34,322 nucleotides of DNA from Serratia sp. AKBS12 (GCF_024793895.1 NZ_JANUSB010000003.1:1-34322), one strand, 5' to 3'. Positions 1 through 7,605 are shown, counted from the stretch's first letter. Program-made: numbers and translations. Notes: generated by a model not told the origin, from the letters alone.

Positions 1-601
1 TGAATCTCACCGCCGCATTAATTTCATTGAGATAGGCGCGTACCTGATCCTCTGCTTTATTATGTTGATAACGCCTTGCTGACGAATTAGCACTGTGTTT
101 TCCTGAAACTAAAGAAGGATAAAGGTCTTGTTTTTCATTATAAACCACTACTGAAAATAGATTATTCTCAACTTTAGAGTAATACTCAGGACTGTCGTTA
201 TTTGCACCAAAGAATCGACCAGTATCTACCACATTCTTATGTCCTAGGAGGGAATAAAACACCCCGCCCATGTTAAATTTATTTAGATTGTCGCCACGTA
301 ACGTTTGCGTGCCTTGAATTAGTGATTTCAATACACGAGTAACTCCATACGCGCCGTCATCCACCAACGATGAATTGAAATCAGCCATCACGATACCATT
401 CATAACAGGATAACCTTCGGCATTGATCGTCACTGTCCCAAATTTACTTTTGTGAGATTCACCCGGTTTTAAAATTGTCACGCTGGTTGACGCTGCCCCG
501 CCACCATTACTGCCACCGCCCCAGTGAATACCTGTTTGACGGCCGCTCCCACGCTCACTGCTCCAATTAGTTCCATCGCCATAAGAACCCCAGCTTGGAA
601 T
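1..601 (-). CDS. Colicin A-like bacteriocin, N-terminal translocation region (partial, no standard start codon)
   Basis: The minus-strand frame is open from 601 to the window edge (about 200 codons), so only the N-terminal part is visible. It opens with PSWGSYGDGTNWSSERGSG, which contains the DGT-x-WSSERGSG box by which colicin A-type toxins bind TolB. A short Gly-rich linker (WGGGSNGGG) follows, then SVTILKPGES and FGTVTINAEGYPVMNG, matching colicin A's SVTVMKPGDS and WGKVIINAAGQPTMNG. The family crosses the target outer membrane via a receptor and the Tol system; the killing domain and any immunity gene lie outside the window. There is no ATG, GTG or TTG between the upstream stop (TAA, minus strand, just beyond 624) and the TolB box. 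The codon that aligns with the colicin A initiator is ATT at 601-599, preceded by GAGGA at about the right distance. It is either a rare ATT start or a dead gene. No LexA box was found directly upstream. The family call is firm; whether it is expressed is open. Confidence 0.75.
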   Translation of the reverse strand, partial: MPSWGSYGDGTNWSSERGSGRQTGIHWGGGSNGGGAASTSVTILKPGESHKSKFGTVTINAEGYPVMNGIVMADFNSSLVDDGAYGVTRVLKSLIQGTQTLRGDNLNKFNMGGVFYSLLGHKNVVDTGRFFGANNDSPEYYSKVENNLFSVVVYNEKQDLYPSLVSGKHSANSSARRYQHNKAEDQVRAYLNEINAAVRF

Positions 602-603
602 AA

Positions 604-777
604 TTATATCCTCATCATGTTTTTGAATTTAATAATGTCTCGTACAACTTCTATGTTGCACTCAACAATTGACACATACTCATTAGACATAATTGATTTC
701 ACTTTATTTCTGCCTTGGATAATACGTGGATTCCATTGATTGATATATGTGAACCGGTTGTGTGGTTTACTACACAC
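604..777 (-). CDS. Small unknown ORF abutting the bacteriocin start
   Basis: This is an open frame of 57 codons starting at GTG (777), with an internal ATG at 690, ending in TAA three bases before the ATT proposed as the bacteriocin start. I do not recognise the product. It is hydrophilic with mixed charge, and contains NQWNPRIIQGRNKVKSI near the middle and IVECNIEVVRDIIKFKNMM at the end. The end of this frame carries the GAGG that would serve as ribosome binding site for the next frame, so translational coupling is possible if both are live. There is no clear ribosome binding site for the GTG itself. It could equally be the 3' remnant of a longer gene. It is reported because the composition reads like protein and the spacing to the next frame is tight. 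Confidence 0.25.
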   Translation of the reverse strand: MCSKPHNRFTYINQWNPRIIQGRNKVKSIMSNEYVSIVECNIEVVRDIIKFKNMMRI

Positions 778-839
778 AATTAAAACTCAAACTACCGAGT
801 GAAATAGATGATAGTCACGAAATTGGCGACAGAAGATTT

Positions 840-1085
840 ACTCATCGTGGATGATGCTGAAGGCGGAGGTGTACTCGTCCTTTGATGGAACGACCCTCTT
901 CCCATCGTTACGGGATCGGGGTTTCCGCTTTGTGCTTTTCACGGAAAAAATCGCCAAGGGTTAATCTTGGCTGGTTAGCCGGAGGAACTGGCCTGGAGGG
1001 ATCCGTCTTCCCTATGGTGTGATCACCCTTTCCATTTTCTGTAATTCTCGGCAAACGGCGATCGTCCTCTGCCCCCCCGTTAAAA
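840..1085 (-). pseudogene. Decayed minus-strand reading frame, function unknown
   Basis: Reading leftwards from about 1085, one frame gives a protein-like stretch containing RRLPRITENGKGDHTIGK and later LTLGDFFREKHKAETPIP, then a TAA. A neighbouring frame then continues with NDGKRVVPSKDEYTSAF and ends in TAA near 840. This looks like one gene split by a frameshift. The first part has no standard start codon and lies behind an in-frame TAG near 1094. I recognise no family. The plus strand of the same stretch also has short open frames of lower quality. It is best read as a relic in a mosaic region; the strand choice is an inference from how protein-like the translation looks. Confidence 0.25.
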
Positions 1086-1087
1086 CA

Positions 1088-1161
1088 CTATATGTGGTAG
1101 CAAACGCAGCTAAACGCGCTACTACATATAGATATAAAGGGATCGTTCGACGATCCTTTTT
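1088..1161 (+). ncRNA. sRNA-like element: long hairpin followed by intrinsic terminator
   Basis: A 14-bp stem forms between CTATATGTGGTAGC (1088-1101) and GCTACTACATATAG (1118-1131), complete apart from one G-U pair. The 16-nt loop holds two copies of AAACGC. Eight bases later comes a second hairpin with a T-run (the terminator at 1140-1161). A stable 5' stem-loop, short linker and rho-independent terminator is the usual layout of the 3' part of a bacterial sRNA, or of an untranslated leader that ends early. I did not find a convincing promoter upstream, and no known RNA family came to mind. It could instead be the end of a decayed gene's transcript. Confidence 0.35.
1140..1161 (+). terminator. 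Intrinsic terminator
   Basis: GGATCGT (1140-1146) pairs with ACGATCC (1150-1156) around a TCG loop and is followed by five T residues (1157-1161). The T-run is only on the plus strand, so it would stop rightward transcription. Confidence 0.55.
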
Positions 1162-1564
1162 ATTCTCCTGTATGTCTGTACATGATTCCCATTTATGGTA
1201 TATTTCCAGAAAGCGGAAAAATTCGCGACGCAATGACCGATCAGCAAAACGAATTATTCTCCGTGACCCGAGCCCTGCCCTCGGTCATAATTTCTACATC
1301 AACCGATCGCCGGAGATGGCCTGGCGCTGATTTGGGGAAGAGATCAGGATCGTCTATCGGATCAACGTTCAGATCCGCCAGTTACCTAAAAATTCGATGT
1401 ATTCAACAAACCCGCTATCCCTTGACTGAGGAACTCTTTATCTACAGGGGTATATTTCGAGCAATCCCACCACATTCAGTTCAAGTACTATAAAGAACAT
1501 AATAATTCACAATTTGAAATATTTTTCATTTAATCTACATTTATATTTACTGAGGATATATTAA
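1162..1564. other. Intergenic stretch without a recognisable gene
   Basis: Several overlapping short frames exist on both strands here but none has a credible ribosome binding site or family resemblance. One plus-strand frame contains DPSPALGHNFYINRSPEMAW and stops at 1330, which reads like a piece of protein and may be another relic. The sequence turns strongly AT-rich after about 1480. Confidence 0.4.
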
Positions 1565-1741
1565 ATGGATTTTAAATGGAGGAGGTAAAATATCTTCCAA
1601 GATAATTGCGTAAATGTAATCAATGAAAATGCTAATTATTATCGATACCAATTAACACTTCCACGACTAAGATTCAACTTATTGATTATTAAAGAATATA
1701 AAAACGACGCAAATAAAAACATGCATCCTTTTATTTGTTAG
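1565..1741 (+). pseudogene. Small ORF interrupted by an in-frame TAA
   Basis: ATG at 1565 starts MDFKWRR and then TAA (1586-1588). The same frame continues for 50 more codons to TAG at 1739-1741, including NIFQDNCVNVINENANYY and RLRFNLLIIKEYKND. A very strong ribosome binding site, GGAGGAGG, lies across the codons just before the TAA. The whole is either a broken 58-codon gene, a leader peptide overlapping a ribosome site, or chance in AT-rich DNA. I recognise no homologue. A Fur-box-like sequence sits inside it, which argues that the stretch may be regulatory rather than coding. Confidence 0.25.
1625..1643. promoter_or_regulatory. Fur-box-like site
   Basis: GAAAATGCTAATTATTATC matches 16 of 19 positions of the classical Fur consensus GATAATGATAATCATTATC. 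The surroundings are AT-rich, so a chance match is possible. The nearest downstream plus-strand frames are the small membrane ORF at 1876 and the fimbrial operon at 2135. If real, iron would repress one of these. Confidence 0.4.
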
Positions 1742-1875
1742 TGGAAAGATTTTGGCTATCTAAACCACATGACTGAACGCTATTGTCGATCTCTCTGCTG
1801 TATGTATACTTACCTCAACCGAATTAGCGCTAAAGTCGATCAGCTTTGACACCTTGCATTAGAGTTAATATTTAT

Positions 1876-2034
1876 ATGAAACGGAATAAAATGATGGCGG
1901 CCATCAGCAGAGCGGCTTTCGAGGAAAATCACGCCCCAGGCATGTTAAACATCGCTACGCTGATAATACTTATAGCCATTCTCACCAATAACGCTATCTA
2001 TGAACGTATTTTAAAGCCGACATTTCAATCGTGA
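1876..2034 (+). CDS. Small single-pass membrane protein or gene remnant, unknown
   Basis: This 52-codon frame starts at ATG 1876; an alternative TTG lies at 1846. It has a basic start (MKRNKMM), a middle of AAFEENHAPG, then a hydrophobic segment MLNIATLIILIAILTNNAIY (about residues 25-44), and a basic end. That pattern would give one transmembrane helix. The C-terminal layout also resembles the last helix of an ABC-type permease, so it may be the 3' scrap of such a gene. The ribosome binding site is weak. It lies 100 bases before the fimbrial chaperone on the same strand. I recognise no family. Confidence 0.35.
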   Translation: MKRNKMMAAISRAAFEENHAPGMLNIATLIILIAILTNNAIYERILKPTFQS

Positions 2035-2134
2035 CATTGCTCTGTTGTCGGTGCATCTGGGGATGTCGCCTTTATGAAATGTAAGCAGAAGAATAACAAA
2101 ACTAATTATTGCCATTAATCAGGATAATGGAACC

Positions 2135-2839
2135 ATGCCCATTCAAATAATATCCAATAAAATAGCTAAACTGCTGTTTATTTTTTTCTCTATCTGCCCT
2201 GTAGCAAATGCTTCACTGATACTTGATCAAAACCGAGTTATATATCCTGGTGCGGTAGTACAGTCGGCGATGGTTAAAATCAGTAATCCAACGAAAAATG
2301 ATTATTTGATACAGAGCTGGATAGAAGATAAAGATGGGAAAATGCAACAGGATATTTTTGTCGACCCGCCACTGGCGAAGATCGCGGCTCTGCATAAAGT
2401 AGCCTTGCGTATCAGTGCGATTAATCCTGCGTTGATAAATAAGCCACAAGAACAGTTCTATTGGCTGAATGTGAAAGAGATCCCAAAAATAGATAAGGCC
2501 TTAGGCGGTGCGCAGCTGGCTATTGTGATGCGCACCCGAGTGAAAATATTCTTTCGTCCGAAAGAGGTGCCGGCAGATATGGATAGCGCCTATAAAGATA
2601 TTGAGTGGAAACACAGTTCAGCCGGGCTTCAGGCAAATAACCCGACCCCATACTATATAACATTTGATAAAGTTTGGCTTAATAATAGGAAAGAAAAAAA
2701 TATTAAAGCAGATATGATTCCGCCGTTTAGTACTATCCTGATTGAAAAAGGTAATACGACACAGGCAGATACCGTTAATTACACCATAATTAACGACTTC
2801 GGTGACATTTCTGATGTAGTTCAGAAAAAAGTACATTAA
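2135..2839 (+). CDS. Periplasmic fimbrial chaperone (PapD/FimC family)
   Basis: The product (234 aa) has a signal peptide with hydrophobic core LLFIFFSICPVANA and a mature N-terminus ASLILDQNRVIYPG. It keeps family landmarks: the early beta strand ending in a NP turn (VKISNPTKNDYLIQSW), the DPP motif (IFVDPPLAKI), the FYWLNVKEIP strand, and the basic RTRVKIFFRP segment that caps the first domain. A second Ig-like domain follows (about residues 135-234). Such chaperones fold pilus subunits in the periplasm by donor-strand complementation and deliver them to the usher. It is the first gene of a four-gene operon; the pilin starts 21 bases downstream. An AGGA lies about 10 bases before the ATG. 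Confidence 0.93.
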   Translation: MPIQIISNKIAKLLFIFFSICPVANASLILDQNRVIYPGAVVQSAMVKISNPTKNDYLIQSWIEDKDGKMQQDIFVDPPLAKIAALHKVALRISAINPALINKPQEQFYWLNVKEIPKIDKALGGAQLAIVMRTRVKIFFRPKEVPADMDSAYKDIEWKHSSAGLQANNPTPYYITFDKVWLNNRKEKNIKADMIPPFSTILIEKGNTTQADTVNYTIINDFGDISDVVQKKVH

Positions 2840-2860
2840 TAAAAATCCAAGAGGGAAAAA

Positions 2861-3430
2861 GTGAATAGATTTACCATGACAGCGGCTGCCACTATTCTGG
2901 CAGTGACTTCTGTAAGCACTTTTGCCGGGAGTGAAGCCCCCGTAAGACTTACTGATACAACAGTTGTGCACTTTAAAGGCAAAGTCACCGCTCCGACCTG
3001 TGAATTTACCTCACCAAGTCAGGATGTGAAACTTGATGACGTTCAGGCAAGTGAATTAACTAAAGTTCAAAAGGGTGCTGCAACTGATACTGCAAAGAAG
3101 AATTTTTCTCTGAAATTGAGCTGTGCTTCTAAAGCAGAAGCCCAACACATTTCCATCGCTCTGGATGCAACCAGCGATAAGAATCTACCATTTATTCTTG
3201 CCAATACCTCTGGTTCTGATAGTGGCACCGGTCTGGAGCTTTTCTCTGATAAAGCAGTGGATACGCCGCTTACGCTGAATGCCGACCTACCGCAGACCGA
3301 CTACCTTGACAACTTGAATATGAGCACTGATGACAATATTGGTTTTATTGTCAAATACGCGCGTGACGGTGATAACGTGACAGGTGGCTACGTCTCAGCG
3401 GATGCTACTTTTATAGTATCTTATAAATAA
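2861..3430 (+). CDS. Fimbrial major subunit (type 1-like pilin)
   Basis: The 189-aa product starts at GTG, supported by GAGGG six bases upstream; an in-frame ATG five codons later is less well placed. A signal peptide ends near STFAG. The mature protein shows the pilin pattern: HFKGKVTAPTCEF with the first Cys, then KLSC with the second (the disulphide of type 1 pilins), and a C-terminal beta strand VSADATFIVSY of the donor-strand type. It would be polymerised by the usher into the fimbrial shaft. Its place second in the operon, directly before a strong hairpin, suggests it is made in excess over the usher, as is usual for the major subunit. Confidence 0.88.
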   Translation: MNRFTMTAAATILAVTSVSTFAGSEAPVRLTDTTVVHFKGKVTAPTCEFTSPSQDVKLDDVQASELTKVQKGAATDTAKKNFSLKLSCASKAEAQHISIALDATSDKNLPFILANTSGSDSGTGLELFSDKAVDTPLTLNADLPQTDYLDNLNMSTDDNIGFIVKYARDGDNVTGGYVSADATFIVSYK

Positions 3431-3435
3431 CTAAA

Positions 3436-3469
3436 TACAGGCGGAAATAATGGATGCTTTCCGCCTGTA
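3436..3469 (+). promoter_or_regulatory. Strong intercistronic hairpin between pilin and usher
   Basis: TACAGGCGGAAA (3436-3447) pairs perfectly with TTTCCGCCTGTA (3458-3469) around a 10-nt loop. No T-run follows, so it is not a simple terminator. Hairpins after major pilin genes in fimbrial operons are known to protect the upstream message and lower downstream expression. The loop contains the ATG at 3454, an upstream in-frame start for the usher, which would be hidden in the folded RNA. Confidence 0.7.
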
Positions 3470-3492
3470 GTAGGCTTAATCGAAGACGAGCT

Positions 3493-5886
3493 ATGTGCAG
3501 TCGAATATTCCGATCTGCTGCTTTAATGCTGGCGATCAGTTTTCCTGTCCAAGGTACCGAACAATTTGATCTTTCCCTACTGGAAAACAAAGGTAATGCA
3601 ACGGTTGACGCCACCTGGTTTAATAAAGGCAACGATCTGCTTCCAGGCGAGTATGAGCTGAAGGTGATTATTAATGATAATCCATTAGCAAATTCAAAAA
3701 TTACCGTCGGAGAATATAAAGGAAAGGTTCAGCCTCTATTCACCGCCATCCAATTATCTACTTGGGGGATAAAATTTAAACACAATGCAGATAAATTAGC
3801 TAATCTACCGTTGAATATCTATATTCCACTGGGAAAGGTTGATGTCGATCAGGGTGAACAAACTATTACAATTACCGTTCCGCAACAAAACTACTCATGT
3901 TCTACCGAGGACGATGTAGCCAGTGTAGATGAATGGAGTGATGGTATCAACGCGGCTTTTACCAATTATTCCCTACAGTATGAGCAGGCTCATACCAAAG
4001 CCTCATCGGATGAGCTCAGCGTTTACGGCACGCTAGAGAACGGTATTAATGTCGGCGGTTTTCAGTTGCGTAATAATGGTTACCTCACCAATAACGGTCA
4101 GCAAGCCCTGTCCTATCTCAGCAGCAACTTCTACATCCGACACGATATTGACACTTTACGCAGCACCGCATTAGTGGGAGATTTTAATACTTCTGGATTT
4201 TATTTTTCCAGTCTGCCTCTTCGAGGCGTTTCACTGACTTCAAACCAGGATATGTTTTCTGAAGAAGAAAAAATATATATACCAGCGATAGTCGGCATTG
4301 CCAGCAGCAACGCTATCATTACAATCCGCCAGAATGGGTATGTAATTGCCACACGCAAAGTTACGCCAGGCCCCTACTCAATTAAAGATATTCCGGCGAC
4401 GTCTGGCGCTGGCGATCTGCAAATTATCGTTCGGGAATCAAACGGCAACGAGCATGTTTATTACCAACCCTATAACAATAATGAAATGCTAGTGCCCGCC
4501 AGCGTATTAAAGTACGCGCTGTATATGGGGAAAGTCAGAAACTCTTTCGCTGACTCAACATCGCTGTTTGAAAGCGATATACAGTACGGATTCAGCAACA
4601 ACGTGACCCTGCTGGGTGGCATGATGTATGCGGAGAATTATGCTAACGCCTCTGCAGGTATCGGTGTGAACGCACGATATCTTGGCGCCCTGTACGGCAT
4701 CATGAATTTTAGCCAGAATTCGCTGGCAAAAGATGCAATTCGACGCGCTGAAAAGTTCAAATTAGGTATCAATCGTGAGTTGGGGCAGGCTAATACCTAT
4801 CTGTCTGCCAGTTATGAACAGCAAACGTCGGCAAACTATGCTGAACTAACCGATGCGGCAAGCTCCTCATTCAACCACAGTGAAACCGGCTTCAGGCAAA
4901 AGGCTTCAGTGCAGCTGGAACAGATGATTGATCACGGTAATCTGATATTCACGTTATCCCATCAGAATAACTGGAACGGCTCAGAAACGACCGATGTCCG
5001 GGGCAGCGTAAATTACGATTTCACTCGCTTCACCCTTATCAGCAGCATTGACACTCAGCGCCGCAGCGATGGCTGTAATGACAGAACCTTTTCTGTAGCA
5101 GTTTCTATCCCCCTGGGTCGGGAGAAAAATCACTACCTTTCAGTCATCCATACGGGCAGTCAGCAATATGAATCTGAACAGGTGGCTCTGACCGGCAGCT
5201 TGCTGCAACAGCATGAGTTGAGCTATGGCGTAAATATGCTGAGCACCGGCGGCGAGCAGGAGATCGACTCCTCACTTAATTATCTCAGTGAATTTGGCTA
5301 CTGGTCCGGCGACTTCCAGACCAGTAGCCAAGGGCAGAGGCTGACGCTCGGTATGCAAGGTTCCGCCATTCTCCATCACCATGGCCTGACCCTAGGGCAG
5401 AAACTTGGTAGTGCGGCTGCTCTGGTGCACACCGATCACGTACCTGAACTCTCTGTGGATAACGCGCAGAACGTCCATACGGATTCCCAAGGTAATGCAT
5501 TAATTTCAGACATAGTTGCATATCATCATAATGAAGAAATGTTGTTAAACAACTCTAAAAATAAAAACATTGAAATTCAAGATGAAATTCTTTCTGCAAC
5601 ACCACGCGATGGAGCCATCGTTGAGCTGGATTTCTCTGCTCACCCACAGAAAAAACAGTTTATTCGCGTACTGGACAAACAAGGGAATGTAATACCTTTC
5701 GGTAATGCCTTGTATAGTGCGAACGGAAATATGGTAGGTATTATTTCAGGGAGTGGCGTTGCGCATATCAATGTCGATAAAAACATGTGGCCACTTCATT
5801 ACAATAAAAATAACCAGCGTATTCTTTGCTCTCTGGTTAAAAAAAATGAAAATTTTATATGGGATGTCGTATGCGAATTACATTAA
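3493..5886 (+). CDS. Outer-membrane fimbrial usher
   Basis: This is an usher of 797 aa from ATG 3493. An in-frame ATG at 3454 gives 810 aa, but it lies in the loop of the intercistronic hairpin and would add an over-long basic extension, while 3493 gives a normal signal peptide (MCSRIFRSAALMLAISFP...). Family landmarks in order are an N-terminal periplasmic domain (about 20-140), the 24-strand barrel with a plug near VTPGPYSIKDIPATSGAGDL, and C-terminal domains with a Cys pair (RILCSLV and DVVCELH). It is somewhat shorter than typical ushers (about 830-880 aa). It forms the pore that recruits chaperone-subunit complexes and secretes the fimbria. Its stop overlaps the start of the tip-subunit gene. 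Confidence 0.92.
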   Translation: MCSRIFRSAALMLAISFPVQGTEQFDLSLLENKGNATVDATWFNKGNDLLPGEYELKVIINDNPLANSKITVGEYKGKVQPLFTAIQLSTWGIKFKHNADKLANLPLNIYIPLGKVDVDQGEQTITITVPQQNYSCSTEDDVASVDEWSDGINAAFTNYSLQYEQAHTKASSDELSVYGTLENGINVGGFQLRNNGYLTNNGQQALSYLSSNFYIRHDIDTLRSTALVGDFNTSGFYFSSLPLRGVSLTSNQDMFSEEEKIYIPAIVGIASSNAIITIRQNGYVIATRKVTPGPYSIKDIPATSGAGDLQIIVRESNGNEHVYYQPYNNNEMLVPASVLKYALYMGKVRNSFADSTSLFESDIQYGFSNNVTLLGGMMYAENYANASAGIGVNARYLGALYGIMNFSQNSLAKDAIRRAEKFKLGINRELGQANTYLSASYEQQTSANYAELTDAASSSFNHSETGFRQKASVQLEQMIDHGNLIFTLSHQNNWNGSETTDVRGSVNYDFTRFTLISSIDTQRRSDGCNDRTFSVAVSIPLGREKNHYLSVIHTGSQQYESEQVALTGSLLQQHELSYGVNMLSTGGEQEIDSSLNYLSEFGYWSGDFQTSSQGQRLTLGMQGSAILHHHGLTLGQKLGSAAALVHTDHVPELSVDNAQNVHTDSQGNALISDIVAYHHNEEMLLNNSKNKNIEIQDEILSATPRDGAIVELDFSAHPQKKQFIRVLDKQGNVIPFGNALYSANGNMVGIISGSGVAHINVDKNMWPLHYNKNNQRILCSLVKKNENFIWDVVCELH

Positions 5887-6725
5887 AAAGATCAGCAGTC
5901 CTTTTTTTGCTGTTTCAGGTGGTACAGTTACATGCTGCACCGCGGAATACTAGCTCGCTAAACAGTATTCATCTAAGCGGCGGCACCATTCGGGTTAATA
6001 ATCGGACTCAGCCGCTTACCCTATTAAAAACGGTACCAATTAATTTGTATGCGTTTTTTGGGCAAAATGACAAAAGTGTCAGGATAGTTACCGCCCCCCC
6101 GCTCTGGGATCCGCAACGTGGGATTTATCTGTCTTCCATTCCGGGAATCGGTTTTAGTTTATGCGAGCAGGAAGGGGAAGAATGTTTGGTTCCAGGGCAG
6201 GACAAGCCCTTAACGGGTGCGCACTACAGTGTGCGTTTATATGCCACAAATGAAATTCACGGTGGTTTATATACACCCGGTACACTGATGCAATTACAGA
6301 GCGAAACCAGCAACGTGTTGCTGACGATGAACAATCTGCGAGTTGACAGCATGCCATGTTCATTTACTGCACAACGAATTGACGTTAAGTTTCCTGACGT
6401 TAACTTAAAATCGGCCAGCCGCCAGTTGGCTGAAAAAAGTTTTTCTCTGCCGATTAGCTGCAGCAATAACGATGACTACCGTAACGTGCTGATATCATTT
6501 AACTATATGGGTGAAACCTATCAAGGTAATACCATGCGAACCAACCTTAAAGGGATTGGTATTAATCTGAAGAACTCTGGCAATGGTCAGATTACTCTCG
6601 GCGATCAGGCGTCTACCCCGCTGAACGACAATACTTTTACCGCGGTTTTACTGCGTATCCCTAACGAGCAGCCACAGGCTGGCAACATTAATATCAGTAC
6701 CACAGTAACGCTCACCATGCGTTAG
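5871..6725 (+). CDS. Fimbrial tip subunit / two-domain adhesin
   Basis: The product is 284 aa from ATG 5871 (MRITLKRSAVLFLLFQ...), giving a clean signal peptide ending near LHA; the in-frame ATG at 5859 would add only four residues. The gene overlaps the usher by 16 bases. An N-terminal domain (to about residue 160) with no pilin signature precedes a pilin-like domain with a paired Cys (SMPCSFTAQR and LPISCSN) and a C-terminal strand ISTTVTLTM. That two-domain form is typical of tip adhesins, where the first domain binds the receptor. The ligand cannot be predicted. It is the last clear gene of the operon. Confidence 0.82.
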   Translation: MRITLKRSAVLFLLFQVVQLHAAPRNTSSLNSIHLSGGTIRVNNRTQPLTLLKTVPINLYAFFGQNDKSVRIVTAPPLWDPQRGIYLSSIPGIGFSLCEQEGEECLVPGQDKPLTGAHYSVRLYATNEIHGGLYTPGTLMQLQSETSNVLLTMNNLRVDSMPCSFTAQRIDVKFPDVNLKSASRQLAEKSFSLPISCSNNDDYRNVLISFNYMGETYQGNTMRTNLKGIGINLKNSGNGQITLGDQASTPLNDNTFTAVLLRIPNEQPQAGNINISTTVTLTMR

Positions 6726-6737
6726 AAGGAGGTAAGT

Positions 6738-6827
6738 TTGGCTATCGAAAATTATTGTACTATAAGAGCTTCCCGGCATGACAACGCTATTAGGGATAGG
6801 TCAGAACCAACAAATAAGGCTCAATGA
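6738..6827 (+). CDS. 29-aa ORF with a perfect Shine-Dalgarno after the adhesin gene
   Basis: AAGGAGGT, 13 bases after the adhesin start-to-stop frame ends, is followed five bases later by TTG, which opens a 29-codon frame (begins MAIENYCTIRASRHD). The TGA stop lies exactly in the loop of the terminator at 6817-6835. There is no hydrophobic segment and no family resemblance. The likely readings are the 5' stub of a fifth fimbrial gene cut off at the island junction, or a real small protein. The ribosome site is unusually good for a chance frame. Confidence 0.3.
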   Translation: MAIENYCTIRASRHDNAIRDRSEPTNKAQ

Positions 6828-6835
6828 TTGAGCCT
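6817..6835. terminator. Bidirectional intrinsic terminator
   Basis: AGGCTCAA (6817-6824) pairs with TTGAGCCT (6828-6835) around TGA. It is followed by GTTTG on the plus strand and by TTATTTG on the minus strand. It lies between the convergent fimbrial operon and DeoR-family gene and can serve both. Confidence 0.65.
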
Positions 6836-6843
6836 GTTTGATC

Positions 6844-7605
6844 CTACTGCGCCAAGAGAAATTGAAGCTCAAGCTGGTTGAGTTCGCTCTGGATATCTTC
6901 GGCCAGGCGCCTGTCAGTAACGATATCCGTTAAAGCATTCAAATGTGCCACGTTGAAGAGCGACCAGGCGCCGTATTTAGAGCTGTCCGCCAGCAATACG
7001 CGGCGTTTGGCATTGGCAATCAAATCACGTTTCAGCGCAGCTTTTTCTTCCGTTGGTGAGGTTATGCCGTGGGTAATGTCCCAGCCGTTACAGCTCACAA
7101 ATGCCACATCAGGCCAAACGCTCTGCAACAGGCGACGCCCGTGCTCGCCAATGCAGGACTGGCTCGAATCATCGATTCGTCCGCCGATGATCGTCACTTC
7201 AATCTGCTTAAATTCCGAGAGAAACAACGCAATGTGCAGATCGCTGGTAATCACGCGTAGCGGCAGGTGAGTCAACTGGCGGGCGAGTTCAATCATCGTG
7301 GTTCCTGCATCCAGTACGATGGCATCCCCCGCTTTAACAAAACTCGCAGCCGCGCGGGCGATAGCATGTTTTTCCGCCAGATTGCGCTGCATTTTTTCAT
7401 GTGTCGTAGGCTGGGAAGGAATAAACCGGTTAAGAGTGACGCCGCCGTGGGTGCGGCTGATGACGCCCTCCTGATCGAGCTTAATCAGATCGCGGCGAAT
7501 CGTCGCCGGAGAGGCATCGGTAATCGCCACCAGTTGATCCACCGTCACCAGGTTGTGCCCTTTCAGGTAATCCATTATCTGCTCTAACCGGTTATATCCC
7601 TTCAT
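6844..7605 (-). CDS. DeoR/GlpR-family transcriptional regulator
   Basis: This 253-aa protein has an N-terminal winged helix-turn-helix (about residues 5-57, [20 protein letters not shown], then the family signature region [10 protein letters not shown]) and a C-terminal sugar-phosphate-sensing domain of the DeoRC type ([47 protein letters not shown]). Such proteins usually repress a catabolic operon until a phosphorylated intermediate binds. It is the last gene of the kinase-pdxA2 operon, starting two bases after the pdxA2 stop, so it most likely controls this island, with a phosphorylated sugar acid as probable effector. Candidate operators are the repeats at 9863-9875 and 9937-9949. Confidence 0.92.
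   Translation of the reverse strand: MKGYNRLEQIMDYLKGHNLVTVDQLVAITDASPATIRRDLIKLDQEGVISRTHGGVTLNRFIPSQPTTHEKMQRNLAEKHAIARAAASFVKAGDAIVLDAGTTMIELARQLTHLPLRVITSDLHIALFLSEFKQIEVTIIGGRIDDSSQSCIGEHGRRLLQSVWPDVAFVSCNGWDITHGITSPTEEKAALKRDLIANAKRRVLLADSSKYGAWSLFNVAHLNALTDIVTDRRLAEDIQSELNQLELQFLLAQ

Noticed and set aside
524-739. 71-aa plus-strand ORF
   Set aside because: It lies opposite the colicin-like frame and the small upstream frame, and its first part is the complement of the TolB-box region.
1168-1183. LexA-like site CTG-N10-CAT
   Set aside because: It differs from the CTG-N10-CAG core and lies about 570 bases from the bacteriocin frame with other elements between; no SOS gene is next to it.
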